Shown piece by piece: positions 7,611-21,770 of a stretch of DNA of 55,315 nt. The stretch comes from Streptomyces sp. E2N166 (GTDB lineage: Bacteria; Actinomycetota; Actinomycetes; Streptomycetales; Streptomycetaceae): the NCBI RefSeq assembly GCF_003671715.1, contig NZ_RAIF01000012.1, forward strand, positions 487,210-542,524, given 5' to 3'. Within the stretch, counting starts at the first letter, position 1; every line of letters begins with the position of its first letter. The notes under the pieces were generated by a model. The model worked only from the letters and a program-made list of their open reading frames with translations, made no database searches and had not been told where the DNA came from. The translations under genes were made by a program, and so were the position numbers.

Positions 7611-8248
7611 CCGAAGACCTGTTCCTGCTGCGGGACGGCCTGGTCCGGCTCCTTCAGGCCCACGACTTCGAGATCGCCGCGGCCGTCGAGACCGGCCCCG
7701 AGCTGTCCCGGGCGCTGGCCGAACTGGAGCCGGACGTCGCCGTGATCGACGTACGCCTGCCGCCGACGCTGACCGACGAGGGCCTGCAGTGCGCGCTGGA
7801 GGCCCGTCGCAAGCGGCCGGGGCTGCCGGTCCTGGTCCTGTCCCAGCACGTGGAGCAGTTGTACGCGCGTGAGCTGCTCGCCGACGGCAGTGGCGGGGTG
7901 GGGTACCTGCTCAAGGACCGGGTCTTCGACGCGGAGCAGTTCGTGGACGCCGTACGGCGGGTCGCGGCGGGCGGTACGGCGATGGACCCGCAGGTCATCC
8001 AGCAACTGCTCACCCGGCGTGCGGCGGAGGACCGGCCGCTGGAACGGCTGACGCCCCGGGAGCTGGAGGTGCTGGAGCTGATGGCGCAGGGGCGGACCAA
8101 CGCGGCGATCGCCGGCAAGCTCGTCGTCACGGAGCGGGCGATCGCGAAACACACGGCGAACATCTTCGCGAAGCTGAGCCTTGAGGTCTCGGACGACGAC
8201 AACCGGCGTGTACTGGCGGTTCTGGCGTATCTGGACCGCGGCCGCTGA
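7595..8248 (+). CDS. LuxR/NarL-family response regulator
   Basis: 217 residues from a TTG at 7595. It overlaps the kinase gene by 16 bases, and the TTG is the only start that gives the canonical receiver N-terminus MRVVLAED. The phospho-acceptor Asp is in VAVIDVRLPP (about residue 50). The receiver switch residues are in VLVLSQH, with the conserved Lys in YLLKDR. The C-terminal HTH is LTPRELEVLELMAQGRTNAAIAGKLVVTE with recognition helix RAIAKHTANIFAKL. It is partnered with the kinase at 6333-7610. Its target genes are not evident; the DUF1996 gene downstream has its own leader. Confidence 0.95.
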   Translation: MRVVLAEDLFLLRDGLVRLLQAHDFEIAAAVETGPELSRALAELEPDVAVIDVRLPPTLTDEGLQCALEARRKRPGLPVLVLSQHVEQLYARELLADGSGGVGYLLKDRVFDAEQFVDAVRRVAAGGTAMDPQVIQQLLTRRAAEDRPLERLTPRELEVLELMAQGRTNAAIAGKLVVTERAIAKHTANIFAKLSLEVSDDDNRRVLAVLAYLDRGR

Positions 8249-8392
8249 CCCCGTCGCCGATCCCACCAGCCCCACAGGACCCAGCAATTTCCGAGACGAC
8301 TGAACACCCCTGGGACGGCCTCCGTATGGAAGGGCGCCGCTTCACTCCTGTCGGGCGCCCTCGATGCCCCGCAAGGAAGTCAGAGGAGTTCC

Positions 8393-9931
8393 ATGGGACG
8401 CAACACAAGAAAACGCCGTACGCCGCTGGCCACCAAGGTCGTAGCCGGGGCGGCGGCCCTGGCGGTCGGCGGGGGCGGGCTGGTCTGGGCCAACTTCTAC
8501 GCCTCGGCGCACGAGGAGAATCCGGGACACAACCGGACCAGGTCCGCAGGTGCCGAGATCGCCACGATCCAGTGCCCCGACGTCGGGCAGAACCTGCGGG
8601 ACGTGCCGAAGGGCGCACGCGCCGGTGTCGACCAGGAGCTGGCCAAGCTCGACAAGCAGATCACCGAGGCGTACGCCCGCCTCGCGTCGACCCGCCGGGA
8701 CCAGGCGGGAGACGCCGGGTTCGTCCAGAACGCGATTCTCGGTCCGCTGAAGTCCAAGCGGACAGCGGCCCTCGACCGCATCGGGATCAACATCCGGCGG
8801 GTCGGGGGCAGTGCCCCCGACGGGCTGGACCAATTCGCCGAGTGCAAGGGAATGGTGGCCGACCAGCCCGACGGCGGCGACGACGGCAACGGCCAGGACG
8901 GCCAGGACGGCCAGGACAACGGTGACCAGAACAACGGTGACCAGGACAACGGCCAGGACCAAGGCCAGGACAACGGCCAGAACCAGGGCGACAACGGCAA
9001 CGGGGCCGCGGGCCCCTTCGCCGATGACTTCGTCGACATCAACGACGTCCAGCCCAACTCCCGGGACCTGGAGAACGGGCTGGCCGCCAACGGGGAGGGC
9101 GGGTCCACTGGTTCCTTCACCACGAACTGCGGTGTCAACGAGAACAACTTGTTCAACAGCGACAACCTGATCGTGGCCCCGGGCGTCGACAACGGCGCGC
9201 ACCACACGCACGACTACGTCGGCAACCAGGACAACGACGCCTTCTCCAGCGACGAGGACCTGGCGGGCGCCGAGACGTCGTGCCAGAACCAGGGCGACAA
9301 GTCCACCTACTACTGGCCGGTGCTCCGTCTCCAGGACGGCACCCAGGAGTTCGACGCGGGTGACCTGGGTGGTGGCGCCGAGGGCAACGTCGGCAAGATC
9401 CTCAAGGCCGCACAGGCGGAGATCAAGTTCGTGGGCAACAAGCGGAGCGACGTCGTCGCGATGCCCAAGTTCCTGCGCATCATCACCGGTGACGCCAAGG
9501 CCTTCACCAACGGTGTCGCCAACGCCAACAGCTCGTTCAGCTGTACCGGCTTCGAGGACAGGCAGGTGACGGACAAGTACGTGCTCTGCCCGGAGGGCAG
9601 CCAGGTCGTGCGCACGTCCAACTTCCAGAGCTGCTGGGACGGCCAGAACATCGACAGCGCCAACCACCGCGACCACGTGGCCTTCGTCCAGCAGGACGGC
9701 AGCTGCCCGAACGGCTTCCAGGCCATCCCCCAGCTGCAGGTCCGTCTGGTGTACGACGTGCCCACCCCGACCGTCGAGAACGGTCAGGTGCAGAACCCGT
9801 ACGCCGTGGACGGCTTCCCCGAGCAGTTGCACAAGCCGATCACCGATCACAACGACTTCATCAACGTCATGGACGATGACCTGATGAACGAGGTGGTCGA
9901 CTGCATCAACAGCGGCGAGGACTGCCAGTAG
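8393..9931 (+). CDS. Secreted DUF1996-domain protein
   Basis: 512 residues from the ATG at 8393, after a GAGGAG ribosome site. It starts with a basic N-terminus and hydrophobic stretch (about residues 12-32), a Sec signal or anchor. A helical region (about 50-160) precedes an Asp/Gln/Asn/Gly linker of NGQDGQD/DNGDQN repeats (about 163-205). The C-terminal part is DUF1996: VGCNENN-like [25 protein letters not shown] with its conserved histidines, [27 protein letters not shown] and [13 protein letters not shown]1996 proteins are secreted in actinobacteria and fungi and have no firm function; the His/Asp set suggests metal or glycan binding. A strong terminator follows. Confidence 0.93.
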   Translation: MGRNTRKRRTPLATKVVAGAAALAVGGGGLVWANFYASAHEENPGHNRTRSAGAEIATIQCPDVGQNLRDVPKGARAGVDQELAKLDKQITEAYARLASTRRDQAGDAGFVQNAILGPLKSKRTAALDRIGINIRRVGGSAPDGLDQFAECKGMVADQPDGGDDGNGQDGQDGQDNGDQNNGDQDNGQDQGQDNGQNQGDNGNGAAGPFADDFVDINDVQPNSRDLENGLAANGEGGSTGSFTTNCGVNENNLFNSDNLIVAPGVDNGAHHTHDYVGNQDNDAFSSDEDLAGAETSCQNQGDKSTYYWPVLRLQDGTQEFDAGDLGGGAEGNVGKILKAAQAEIKFVGNKRSDVVAMPKFLRIITGDAKAFTNGVANANSSFSCTGFEDRQVTDKYVLCPEGSQVVRTSNFQSCWDGQNIDSANHRDHVAFVQQDGSCPNGFQAIPQLQVRLVYDVPTPTVENGQVQNPYAVDGFPEQLHKPITDHNDFINVMDDDLMNEVVDCINSGEDCQ

Positions 9932-9950
9932 TCCACGCGGCGCCCCGCTG

Positions 9951-9986
9951 AGAGGGCCGGTGACGGAAACCCGTCACCGGCCCTCT
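9951..9986 (+). terminator. Strong terminator after the DUF1996 gene
   Basis: A perfect 16-bp stem, AGAGGGCCGGTGACGG (9951-9966) with CCGTCACCGGCCCTCT (9971-9986), has an AAAC loop and begins 20 bases after the stop. It lies between convergent genes and probably works in both directions. Confidence 0.9.
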
Positions 9987-10005
9987 TCGCCGTCCCGGCG
10001 TCCGG

Positions 10006-10455
10006 TCAGCCGCCGTGACCGCTGTGGCCGCCGCTCTCACCGTCGCCGGCCGAGTGCGTGCCGCCGCCGTGTTGCGTGCCCTGCTCCAGGGTCCCGCCGA
10101 GCCGCCCGCGCAGGTCCGCCACGACGTCCTCGTGGCCGACGGCCACCCACTTGCGGCCGACGAGGTAGTAACCGCCGTAGTCCTTGGCCGTGTTGATCCA
10201 CTCGCGCTGGCCGCGGTCGGTGGAGAAGGTGGCGAGGACGTACTTCTCGTCGCCCTTCTCGCAGAGCGCCTGACGGATGGTGTCGGCGTCGGTCTGCATG
10301 TTCGGGGCGCACTTCACCTCGGCGGCCAGGTGCTCCAGGCTGCCGGTGACCGTCTCGGGCACGGCCGCCTCGCCGTCCCCGTCGGATCCGCAGCCGGTCA
10401 GCGCCAGTACCGCCGCCGCTCCGGCCAGCGCGAGCATCGGTCGGGTCAGCCTCAT
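10006..10455 (-). CDS. Lipoprotein of unknown function
   Basis: 149 residues from the ATG at 10455. The signal MRLTRPMLALAGAAAVLALTGC ends in a lipobox (L-T-G-C, Cys about residue 22), so the mature protein is lipid-anchored outside the membrane. It contains one further Cys pair (VKCAPN and ALCEKG). A middle domain carries YVLATFSTDRGQREWINTAKDYGGYYLVGRKWV, and the C-terminal tail is rich in Gly and His (GGGTHSAGDGE, GGHSGHGG), which could bind metal. It is convergent with the DUF1996 gene. The function is not known. Confidence 0.88.
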   Translation of the reverse strand: MRLTRPMLALAGAAAVLALTGCGSDGDGEAAVPETVTGSLEHLAAEVKCAPNMQTDADTIRQALCEKGDEKYVLATFSTDRGQREWINTAKDYGGYYLVGRKWVAVGHEDVVADLRGRLGGTLEQGTQHGGGTHSAGDGESGGHSGHGG

Positions 10456-10586
10456 GTGTTCCTCCGGTCCGTTCCGGCGACATGCCGCACGGAGCCCCGG
10501 CAGGGCTCTCGCCATCGATACGGCCGCGAGCCGCGAAGTACTCAGCGATCCTGGTGCCCCGAGCACGCCCGTGCGAAAGTGGCGCA

Positions 10587-11096
10587 GTGGACCAGGACTG
10601 GGAAGACCGAGTGACCGCCGCGTGGTCGACGTTCGACGACTACGCCGAGGACGACGCCGCCGCCTTCCGCGCGGTGATCGACGCCCTCGCCGACGAGCTG
10701 CCCGCGGACAGCCCCCTCGGCCTGTTCGAGCGGGCCTGCGCCTGGGACTCCACGGGCCACTCCGACCGGGCCGTGCCGCTGTACCGCGAGGCGCTGGCGC
10801 GCGGCCTGGGGGAGGTCAGCGGCTACAAGGGCCGCCGGGCGAAGATCCAGCTCTCCAGCTCCCTGCGGAACACCGGGCACCCGGAGGAGGGCGTCAAGCT
10901 GCTGTCGCCCGAACTGCTCGCGCCGTCCGACGAGTTGGACGACGCGGTACGGGCCACGCTCGCGCTCTGCCTGTCGAGCATGGGCCGCGACCGTGAGGGT
11001 CTGTCGCTGGCGCTCGGCGCGCTGGCGCCCCATCTGCCGCGCTACCAGCGCTCGATGGCCGCCTACGCACGGCAGCTGGTGGAACCCCAGGATTGA
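10587..11096 (+). CDS. Tetratricopeptide-repeat-like protein
   Basis: 169 residues from the GTG at 10587, giving VDQDWEDRVTAAW; upstream frame extension has no family character. It is all helical, with TPR-like units: SPLGLFERACAWDSTGHSDRAVPLYREALARGL, then IQLSSSLRNTGHPEEGVKLL and ATLALCLSSMGRDREGLSLALGAL. It matches the small TPR family common in actinobacteria, which is probably an adaptor. It is a single gene, 44 bases ahead of the sigma-like membrane protein on the same strand, so the two may be co-transcribed. Confidence 0.82.
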   Translation: MDQDWEDRVTAAWSTFDDYAEDDAAAFRAVIDALADELPADSPLGLFERACAWDSTGHSDRAVPLYREALARGLGEVSGYKGRRAKIQLSSSLRNTGHPEEGVKLLSPELLAPSDELDDAVRATLALCLSSMGRDREGLSLALGALAPHLPRYQRSMAAYARQLVEPQD

Positions 11097-11140
11097 CCCG
11101 GGCACGGTGACCAACCACCGATTCGCTCGTTCTGCTGAAC

Positions 11141-13072
11141 GTGCAGTCACAGGATGTCGCCCCGCGCCCCGCACCGTCCTCAGCCTCCTCGGCCGACCCG
11201 GTCGTCGACGTCGAGCAGGCCGAGGCAGCACTCGTCGAGCACTATCCGCGCCTGGTCCGGCTCGCCTATCTGGTGCTGCCGCCACGCCTCGGCCGGAGCC
11301 GCCGCGTCCTGACCGCGCACGCCCTCACCCAGCGCGCGCTGCCCCGGAACCGGACGACGACACCAGTGATCCCGGCCCAGTCGACCGGCCGCGGAGTCGA
11401 CCCCGGCTACGCCCTGGTCCGGCTGCGGGTCGTCCGTACGGCGCTGGAGGCGGGCCTCCCGCTCAGGCGGCGCGCGTGGCCCAAGCGCTCCCAGCTGCCG
11501 CCGCTGCTGCCCCAGGTGCGGGGGCTCAAGCTCTTCCCGCGCTCCGGCGGCGCCGACGAACTCGCCCTCGACCAGCGACTCTCCGCCCTCTCCGCGCCGG
11601 GCCGGGCGGCCTACGTGCTGCGCGGTCTGGAGAAGCTCCCCGACGACGACGTACGGCAGCTGCTCGGGGCCGCCGGGGTGGCCGACGCGGGCGCCGCGCT
11701 GCGGGAGGCCGACGAGGTGCCCGGCCAGTACGCGCTGCTCGGCTCCCCCGAGTTCGACCCCTGCTCGCTGCAGGCCCGCCCGACCGACCTGATGCGCCGC
11801 CGGCAGCACACGAAGGCGGCGCTGGTCGCCGGGGCGGCCCTGGTGGTGTGCGGGGCGTTGCTGGGGTTGCCCGGTGAGGGCTGGGGGCCGGACGGCGCCG
11901 CCGCCCCGCCGTACGCGCGGAACCCGGCGGCCGAGGCCGCCCTCGACCCCGGCAGGCTGACGAAGGTCGCCGCCGCCGCGTGGGAGACGTCCGCGCGCAC
12001 CGACTTCTCGGTGTGGCCGGCCCGCGGTGACCTCACCGGCGACGAGGAACTGCTGCGGCGCGCCCTCGCCGTCTGGGCCCGGCCCGGCGAGGAGGTGAGG
12101 GTCTCGGCGACACCGGGCACCCCGACCGGCGGCCCGTCCGGCCCGCCGCAGCTGCTGTACGCCGGGACCGTCGACAACGCGCGCGTGGTGATCCTGCACG
12201 ACGGTCTGCGCATCGCCAGGTACGCCGAGCCGAAGGACGGCACGGCCGGGGCCGCCCTGGACTTCGCGCGCACCGACGGCGCCGGCCGGGCCGAGGCGAA
12301 CGCCGTGGTCCTGGGCCGGGCCGACGGCAACGTCCGCTATCTGACGGCGCCCTGGGTGACGAAGGCGGCCGGGCGGGACCTCACCGACCCGGGCGCCGGC
12401 ACCCGGGACCTGACGCTGACCGACGGCATGACCTCGCCGGTGGCCAGCCCCGTGCAGCAGCAGTCGGGGGCGTGCGCGTCCTGGGACGTCCTGGCGCTGA
12501 CCGACGGCTCGGACACCCGCCTGGTGACCGACCTCGGCGAACTGGTCCCGGCCCGCCTCACCACCGGGCGCCCCGGCTCGGCCAAGGACGCCTCCGGCGC
12601 CGAGGCGCTGGGCACCTGGGCGCCGTACGCCTGCTCACTGGGCGCGGTGCGGGGGCAGGGCGTGCGGTCGGTGAACGCCTGGGAGTTCGCGACGCAGCCG
12701 CTGCCCGATTCCAGCGGGTCGGCCGCGTGGGTGTGCACCCGGGCCGAGACCTGGCGGGGTGACGGGGCCCGGGTGATGGCCCAGTTCCGGACGCCGGGCG
12801 GGGCGCAGGGCGCGGTGGCGGCGAAGGCAGAGGGAGTGCAGGCCTGCGGCGAGCGCGACCCGCACGTGCTGGCCGGGGTGCTGTGGAAGTCGGAGGGCGG
12901 GCACTGGTACCTGCTCGCCGCCGGCGGACGCGACACGGAGTCGGTCGAGGCGACGGGCGGGATCAACGACTCCGCCGACGGCAACCTGCTGACGGCGAAG
13001 GCCGAGCAGGGCGCGCAGGCCGAGCTGAAGGGCACCCTGGAGAACGGCCGGACGATCGGCGGTCTGCGCTAG
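11141..13072 (+). CDS. Membrane protein with a degenerate sigma-factor-like N-terminal region
   Basis: 643 residues from the GTG at 11141. Residues 27-60 (EAALVEHYPRLVRLAYLVLP) resemble ECF sigma region 2. Residues about 145-200 (LSALSAPGRAAYVLRGLEKLPDDDVRQLL) resemble region 4, though the HTH is degraded. One membrane helix follows (about 226-244, AALVAGAALVVCGALLGL). About 390 outside residues come next with four cysteines (GACASW, YACSLG, VCTRAE, QACGER) and no recognised domain. The layout suggests an inside sigma/anti-sigma-like part joined to an extracytoplasmic sensor. The link to sigma factors is by pattern only; family knowledge calls such proteins hypothetical. Confidence 0.85.
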   Translation: MQSQDVAPRPAPSSASSADPVVDVEQAEAALVEHYPRLVRLAYLVLPPRLGRSRRVLTAHALTQRALPRNRTTTPVIPAQSTGRGVDPGYALVRLRVVRTALEAGLPLRRRAWPKRSQLPPLLPQVRGLKLFPRSGGADELALDQRLSALSAPGRAAYVLRGLEKLPDDDVRQLLGAAGVADAGAALREADEVPGQYALLGSPEFDPCSLQARPTDLMRRRQHTKAALVAGAALVVCGALLGLPGEGWGPDGAAAPPYARNPAAEAALDPGRLTKVAAAAWETSARTDFSVWPARGDLTGDEELLRRALAVWARPGEEVRVSATPGTPTGGPSGPPQLLYAGTVDNARVVILHDGLRIARYAEPKDGTAGAALDFARTDGAGRAEANAVVLGRADGNVRYLTAPWVTKAAGRDLTDPGAGTRDLTLTDGMTSPVASPVQQQSGACASWDVLALTDGSDTRLVTDLGELVPARLTTGRPGSAKDASGAEALGTWAPYACSLGAVRGQGVRSVNAWEFATQPLPDSSGSAAWVCTRAETWRGDGARVMAQFRTPGGAQGAVAAKAEGVQACGERDPHVLAGVLWKSEGGHWYLLAAGGRDTESVEATGGINDSADGNLLTAKAEQGAQAELKGTLENGRTIGGLR

Positions 13073-13099
13073 GACCTGTCCGGGCCGGGCGGCGCCGGC

Positions 13100-13113
13100 T
13101 GACACCGGCGTCA
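13100..13113. promoter_or_regulatory. Palindrome TGACACCGGCGTCA before the diiron-protein gene
   Basis: It is an almost perfect dyad (TGAC-rCCGGy-GTCA) 54 bases ahead of the start at 13168. It could be the operator of the TetR encoded at the end of the unit, or part of a terminator for the preceding gene. Confidence 0.35.
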
Positions 13114-13167
13114 ACAAGTGCCGGCACGAGGGTTCCCCGGAGTCCTACCCGTCAGTACATTGACGCC

Positions 13168-14058
13168 ATGTCTAATAAGCATGTCCCGCTCAAGGCACGG
13201 AAGGTCTCCTTCGCCTGGGAGGACACCCCGCTGCACTGGGTGCCGGGGGACCCGTTCACGACGCACACGATCAATGTGCTGCACCTGCTGCTGCCCGCCG
13301 GCGAGCGCTGGTTCGTGCACGTCTACAAGCAGGTGCTGCCGTACATCCGGGACGAGCGGCTGCGCGAGGACGTCATCGGGTTCATCGGGCAGGAGGCGAT
13401 GCACTCCCAGGCCCACGACGAGGTGCTGCCGCACCTGAAGGACCAGGGGCTCGACCCGACGCCGTACACCGCGCAGGTCGACTGGCTCTTCGAGAAGCTG
13501 CTCGGCGACCGCACGCTGCCGCCGGGCCGGCCGCGCCGGTGGTGGCTGATGGAGCGGGTGGCGCTGATAGCGGCCATCGAGCACTACACGGCGTTCCTCG
13601 GCGACTGGGTGCTCAACGCCGACGCGCTCGACCGGCGCGGCGCCGATCCGACCATGCTGGACCTGCTGCGCTGGCACGGCGCCGAGGAGGTCGAGCACCG
13701 CTCCGTGGCCTTCGAGGTGTTCCTGCACGTGGACGGGGGCTATGCGCGGCGGGCTCGCACCTGGGCGACCGCGTTCGCGGCGCTGGTGTTCCTGTGGCAG
13801 CGCGGGACCAGGTACTTCATGGAGAACGACCCGACGCTCATCGACGGCCGCGCCACCTTCCGGGACTTCCACCGGCGCGGCCGGCGCGGCCTGCTGCCCT
13901 CGACCGGTGCCGTGGCCCGCTCCGTGCCGCGCTATCTGAGCCGTGGCTACCACCCGTCCCAGGAGGGGTCGACCGAGCAGGCCGTGGCCTACCTCGCCGC
14001 GTCGCCCGCCGCGGTCGCCGCTGTCGCCACCGAAAAGTCGCAGGAAGGTGCCGTATGA
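13168..14058 (+). CDS. Putative diiron protein, 'metal-dependent hydrolase' family (PF10118-like)
   Basis: 296 residues from the ATG at 13168. Family annotation is 'predicted metal-dependent hydrolase'. The sequence carries the ferritin-like diiron ligand pattern: E47 in AGERWF, E76xxH79 in GQEAMHSQAHDE, E138 in AAIEHYTAF and E174xxH177 in AEEVEHRS. These lie on predicted helices in the right order for a four-helix bundle. The ATGA overlap at 14055-14058 couples it to a ferredoxin/flavin reductase, the usual electron donor of a diiron oxygenase. I infer an O2-activating oxygenase or desaturase rather than a hydrolase; the substrate is unknown and may be lipid-like. It is probably controlled by the TetR two genes on. 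Confidence 0.87.
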   Translation: MSNKHVPLKARKVSFAWEDTPLHWVPGDPFTTHTINVLHLLLPAGERWFVHVYKQVLPYIRDERLREDVIGFIGQEAMHSQAHDEVLPHLKDQGLDPTPYTAQVDWLFEKLLGDRTLPPGRPRRWWLMERVALIAAIEHYTAFLGDWVLNADALDRRGADPTMLDLLRWHGAEEVEHRSVAFEVFLHVDGGYARRARTWATAFAALVFLWQRGTRYFMENDPTLIDGRATFRDFHRRGRRGLLPSTGAVARSVPRYLSRGYHPSQEGSTEQAVAYLAASPAAVAAVATEKSQEGAV

Positions 14059-15125
14059 AGCCCAAGCCGATGACCCTGGTGCTCGCGGCCGGTGCCGCGC
14101 TCGTCGTCCGCCGGGCGCTGCGGCGCCGTATCCAGGCCTCGCCGCTGTGGCCGATGCCCGCGCTGGACCCGTCGGTCTCCGGGCGGCCCCGATCGCGGGC
14201 GCTGACGCTGCTGGTCACCGCGCACGAGCGGATAGCCGACGGGGTGGTCCGGATCCGCCTGGAGGGACACGACCTGCCGCGCTGGGAGCCGGGCGCCCAC
14301 CTGGACCTGGTGCTGCCGTCGGGTCTTGTGCGGCAGTACTCGCTGTGCGGCGATCCGGAGGACACCTCGTCGTACACCGTCGCCACGCGGCTGGTCGAGG
14401 ACGGGCGGGGCGGCTCGCGCGAGGTGCACGAGCAGGTGCAGGAGGGTGTGGAGCTGGAGGTGCGCGGCCCGCGCAACCGCTTCCCGCTGGTAGAGGCCCC
14501 CGCCTATGCCTTCGTCGCCGGCGGCATAGGCATCACGCCGGTCCTGCCCATGCTGCGGGCCCTGCCGGAGAGCACCGAGTGGCGGCTGCTGTACGGCGGG
14601 CGGACGCGGGCCTCGATGCCGTTCCTGGAGGAGATCGAGAAGCTGGCCCCGGACCGCGAGCGAAGCGGGGGGAGGGTCACCGTCGTCGCCGAGGACGAGG
14701 ACGGGCACCCGGGGCTCGACGCCTTCCTGGCGGACCTCCCCGAGGGCACGGCGGTGTACTGCTGCGGCCCGGAGGGCCTGATGGCCGCCGTCGAGGAACG
14801 CCTCCCGGCGGGCACGGCACTGCACCTGGAGCGGTTCGCGCCGCGTACGACGGCAGGCGGCGACGGGGAGTTCGAGGTCGAGCTGCACCGCAGCGGGCGC
14901 ACGCTCACCGTGGACGGGGACACCTCGGTGCTGGCCGCCGTGCGCGCCGAGCTGCCGAACACCCCGTACTCCTGCGAGCAGGGCTGGTGCGGGACCTGCC
15001 AACAGAAGGTGCTGGAGGGCGAGATCGATCACCGGGACGAGCTGCTGACCGACTCGGAGCGCGGCGACTCGATGCTCATCTGCGTGTCCCGCGCCCGGGG
15101 AACGCGGCTCGTGCTGGACATCTGA
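14055..15125 (+). CDS. Flavin reductase with C-terminal 2Fe-2S ferredoxin domain (phthalate dioxygenase reductase-like)
   Basis: 356 residues from the ATG at 14055, overlapping the previous stop by four bases. It has a short hydrophobic N-terminus, then the FMN/FAD domain with the RQYSLCGDP motif (flavin binding, about residue 93). The NAD-binding domain carries GGIGITPVLPML (about 155-166) and VYCCGPEGLM. The C-terminal plant-type 2Fe-2S domain shows C-x4-C-x2-C in SCEQGWCGTC and the fourth Cys in LICVSR. It moves electrons from NAD(P)H via flavin to the iron-sulfur centre and on to an oxygenase, most likely the coupled diiron protein. The flavin reductase/ferredoxin call is firm; the partner is inferred from coupling. 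Confidence 0.95.
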   Translation: MKPKPMTLVLAAGAALVVRRALRRRIQASPLWPMPALDPSVSGRPRSRALTLLVTAHERIADGVVRIRLEGHDLPRWEPGAHLDLVLPSGLVRQYSLCGDPEDTSSYTVATRLVEDGRGGSREVHEQVQEGVELEVRGPRNRFPLVEAPAYAFVAGGIGITPVLPMLRALPESTEWRLLYGGRTRASMPFLEEIEKLAPDRERSGGRVTVVAEDEDGHPGLDAFLADLPEGTAVYCCGPEGLMAAVEERLPAGTALHLERFAPRTTAGGDGEFEVELHRSGRTLTVDGDTSVLAAVRAELPNTPYSCEQGWCGTCQQKVLEGEIDHRDELLTDSERGDSMLICVSRARGTRLVLDI

Positions 15126-15182
15126 ACACCTGCGACCGGTCCGGCCCGTTCGGGGGCTGGATTCGATCGGTAAGGTGTTCGT

Positions 15183-15872
15183 ATGACTACCGGGGTACGC
15201 CGCAGAATGGGCGTCGAGGAGCGGCGGCAGCAGTTGATCGGCGTCGCGCTCGATCTGTTCAGCCGCCGCTCGCCCGACGAGGTCTCCATCGACGAGATAG
15301 CGTCGGCGGCGGGCATCTCGCGCCCGCTGGTCTACCACTACTTCCCCGGCAAACTCAGCCTGTACGAGGCCGCGTTGCAGCGTGCCTCGGACGATCTGGC
15401 GGCCCGGTTCATGGAGCCGCACGAGGGCCCGCTGGGCGCGCGGCTACTGCGGGTGATGGGCCGCTACTTCGACTTCGTCGACGAGCACGGCCCCGGTTTC
15501 TCGGCCCTGATGCGCGGTGGTCCGGCGGTCGGCTCGTCCACGACCAACGCCCTCGTGGACTCCGTACGGCAGGCCGCGTATGTCCAGATCCTTTCGCACC
15601 TGGGCGTCACCGATCCGCCCGCGCGCCTGGAACTGGTCGTCCGCTCCTGGATCTCACTCGCGGAGTCGACGGCGCTGATCTGGCTGGACGGGCGCCGCAT
15701 CCCGCGCGCCGAGCTGGAGACCCAGCTCGTGCACGACTTCGCCGCGCTGACGGCGGTGAGCGCCGCCCACGACGAGGAGATGGGCGCCCTGCTGCGCCGC
15801 GTCATCGAGGACGAACCGGCCGACGGCCCCTTCGGGGACCTGGTCGGCCGGCTCATCGGTATTGCCGGTTAG
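15183..15872 (+). CDS. TetR-family regulator
   Basis: 229 residues from the ATG at 15183. The N-terminal HTH is canonical: QLIGVALDLFSRRSPDEVSI, IDEIASAAGISRPLVYHYFPGKLSLYEAAL (recognition helix about residues 45-64). The C-terminal ligand domain is all helical, with FVDEHGPGFSALMRGG. It lies 57 bases after the reductase gene on the same strand and is probably the local repressor of the diiron/reductase unit. The ligand is unknown. Confidence 0.93.
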   Translation: MTTGVRRRMGVEERRQQLIGVALDLFSRRSPDEVSIDEIASAAGISRPLVYHYFPGKLSLYEAALQRASDDLAARFMEPHEGPLGARLLRVMGRYFDFVDEHGPGFSALMRGGPAVGSSTTNALVDSVRQAAYVQILSHLGVTDPPARLELVVRSWISLAESTALIWLDGRRIPRAELETQLVHDFAALTAVSAAHDEEMGALLRRVIEDEPADGPFGDLVGRLIGIAG

Positions 15873-16225
15873 CTCTCGAACTTCCGGTACGACGGGTCCA
15901 GGTCGCGGACCTCGGCGGAGGCGTGCAGGGCGAGGCCGTCGCCCGGCTTCACGTACTGCCGCAGCAGTTCCAGGACGGCCTCGGTGAGCCGGGCCTTGGT
16001 CTCTCCGGTGCGGCCCGCGAGCAGTCCCAGGGTGACGTGCACGACGGCGTGCCCCTCGGTGTCCGGGCCGACCGTGGTGTCCTCGCCGCGGCGGAACTGC
16101 GTCTTGCACGCCGGCGGCTTGGCGGCCGCGATCTCGACGACGGCGGTGTGCAGCGCCCGCGCGAACGCGGGCCGGTCGAAGTCGTCCGCGAGCTGGGCGG
16201 AGTAGTCGACGGTGATCTGCGGCAT
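15869..16225 (-). CDS. Tautomerase-like protein (5-carboxymethyl-2-hydroxymuconate isomerase family)
   Basis: 118 residues from the ATG at 16225. It begins MPQITVDYS, so after Met removal it would expose the N-terminal Pro that serves as catalytic base in the tautomerase superfamily. Length and the C-terminal pattern (TLGLLAGRTGETKARLTEAVLELL) fit the CHMI subgroup. The last codons overlap the end of the convergent TetR gene by four bases. It may act on an aromatic catabolite; the substrate is unproven. Confidence 0.85.
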   Translation of the reverse strand: MPQITVDYSAQLADDFDRPAFARALHTAVVEIAAAKPPACKTQFRRGEDTTVGPDTEGHAVVHVTLGLLAGRTGETKARLTEAVLELLRQYVKPGDGLALHASAEVRDLDPSYRKFES

Positions 16226-16290
16226 GAGCCCTCCCGTTGCGTGAACAGCAGGGCTCACCCTAACCGCATACCACCGCCGTCCTACGGCCG

Positions 16291-21708
<5,418 letters not shown>

Positions 21709-21770
21709 AGGCGTGAACTCCTTGTGCTTGCGGCTCGTTGGGTCCGACCCCGGCGAGACGGTAACGCTCA

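Noticed and set aside
14641-14690. Possible second palindromic insertion (GAGCGAAGCGGGGGG) in the reductase gene
   Set aside because: The stretch resembles a Streptomyces repeat but is short, lacks its second arm here, and the reductase frame is intact, so I could not support it as an element.
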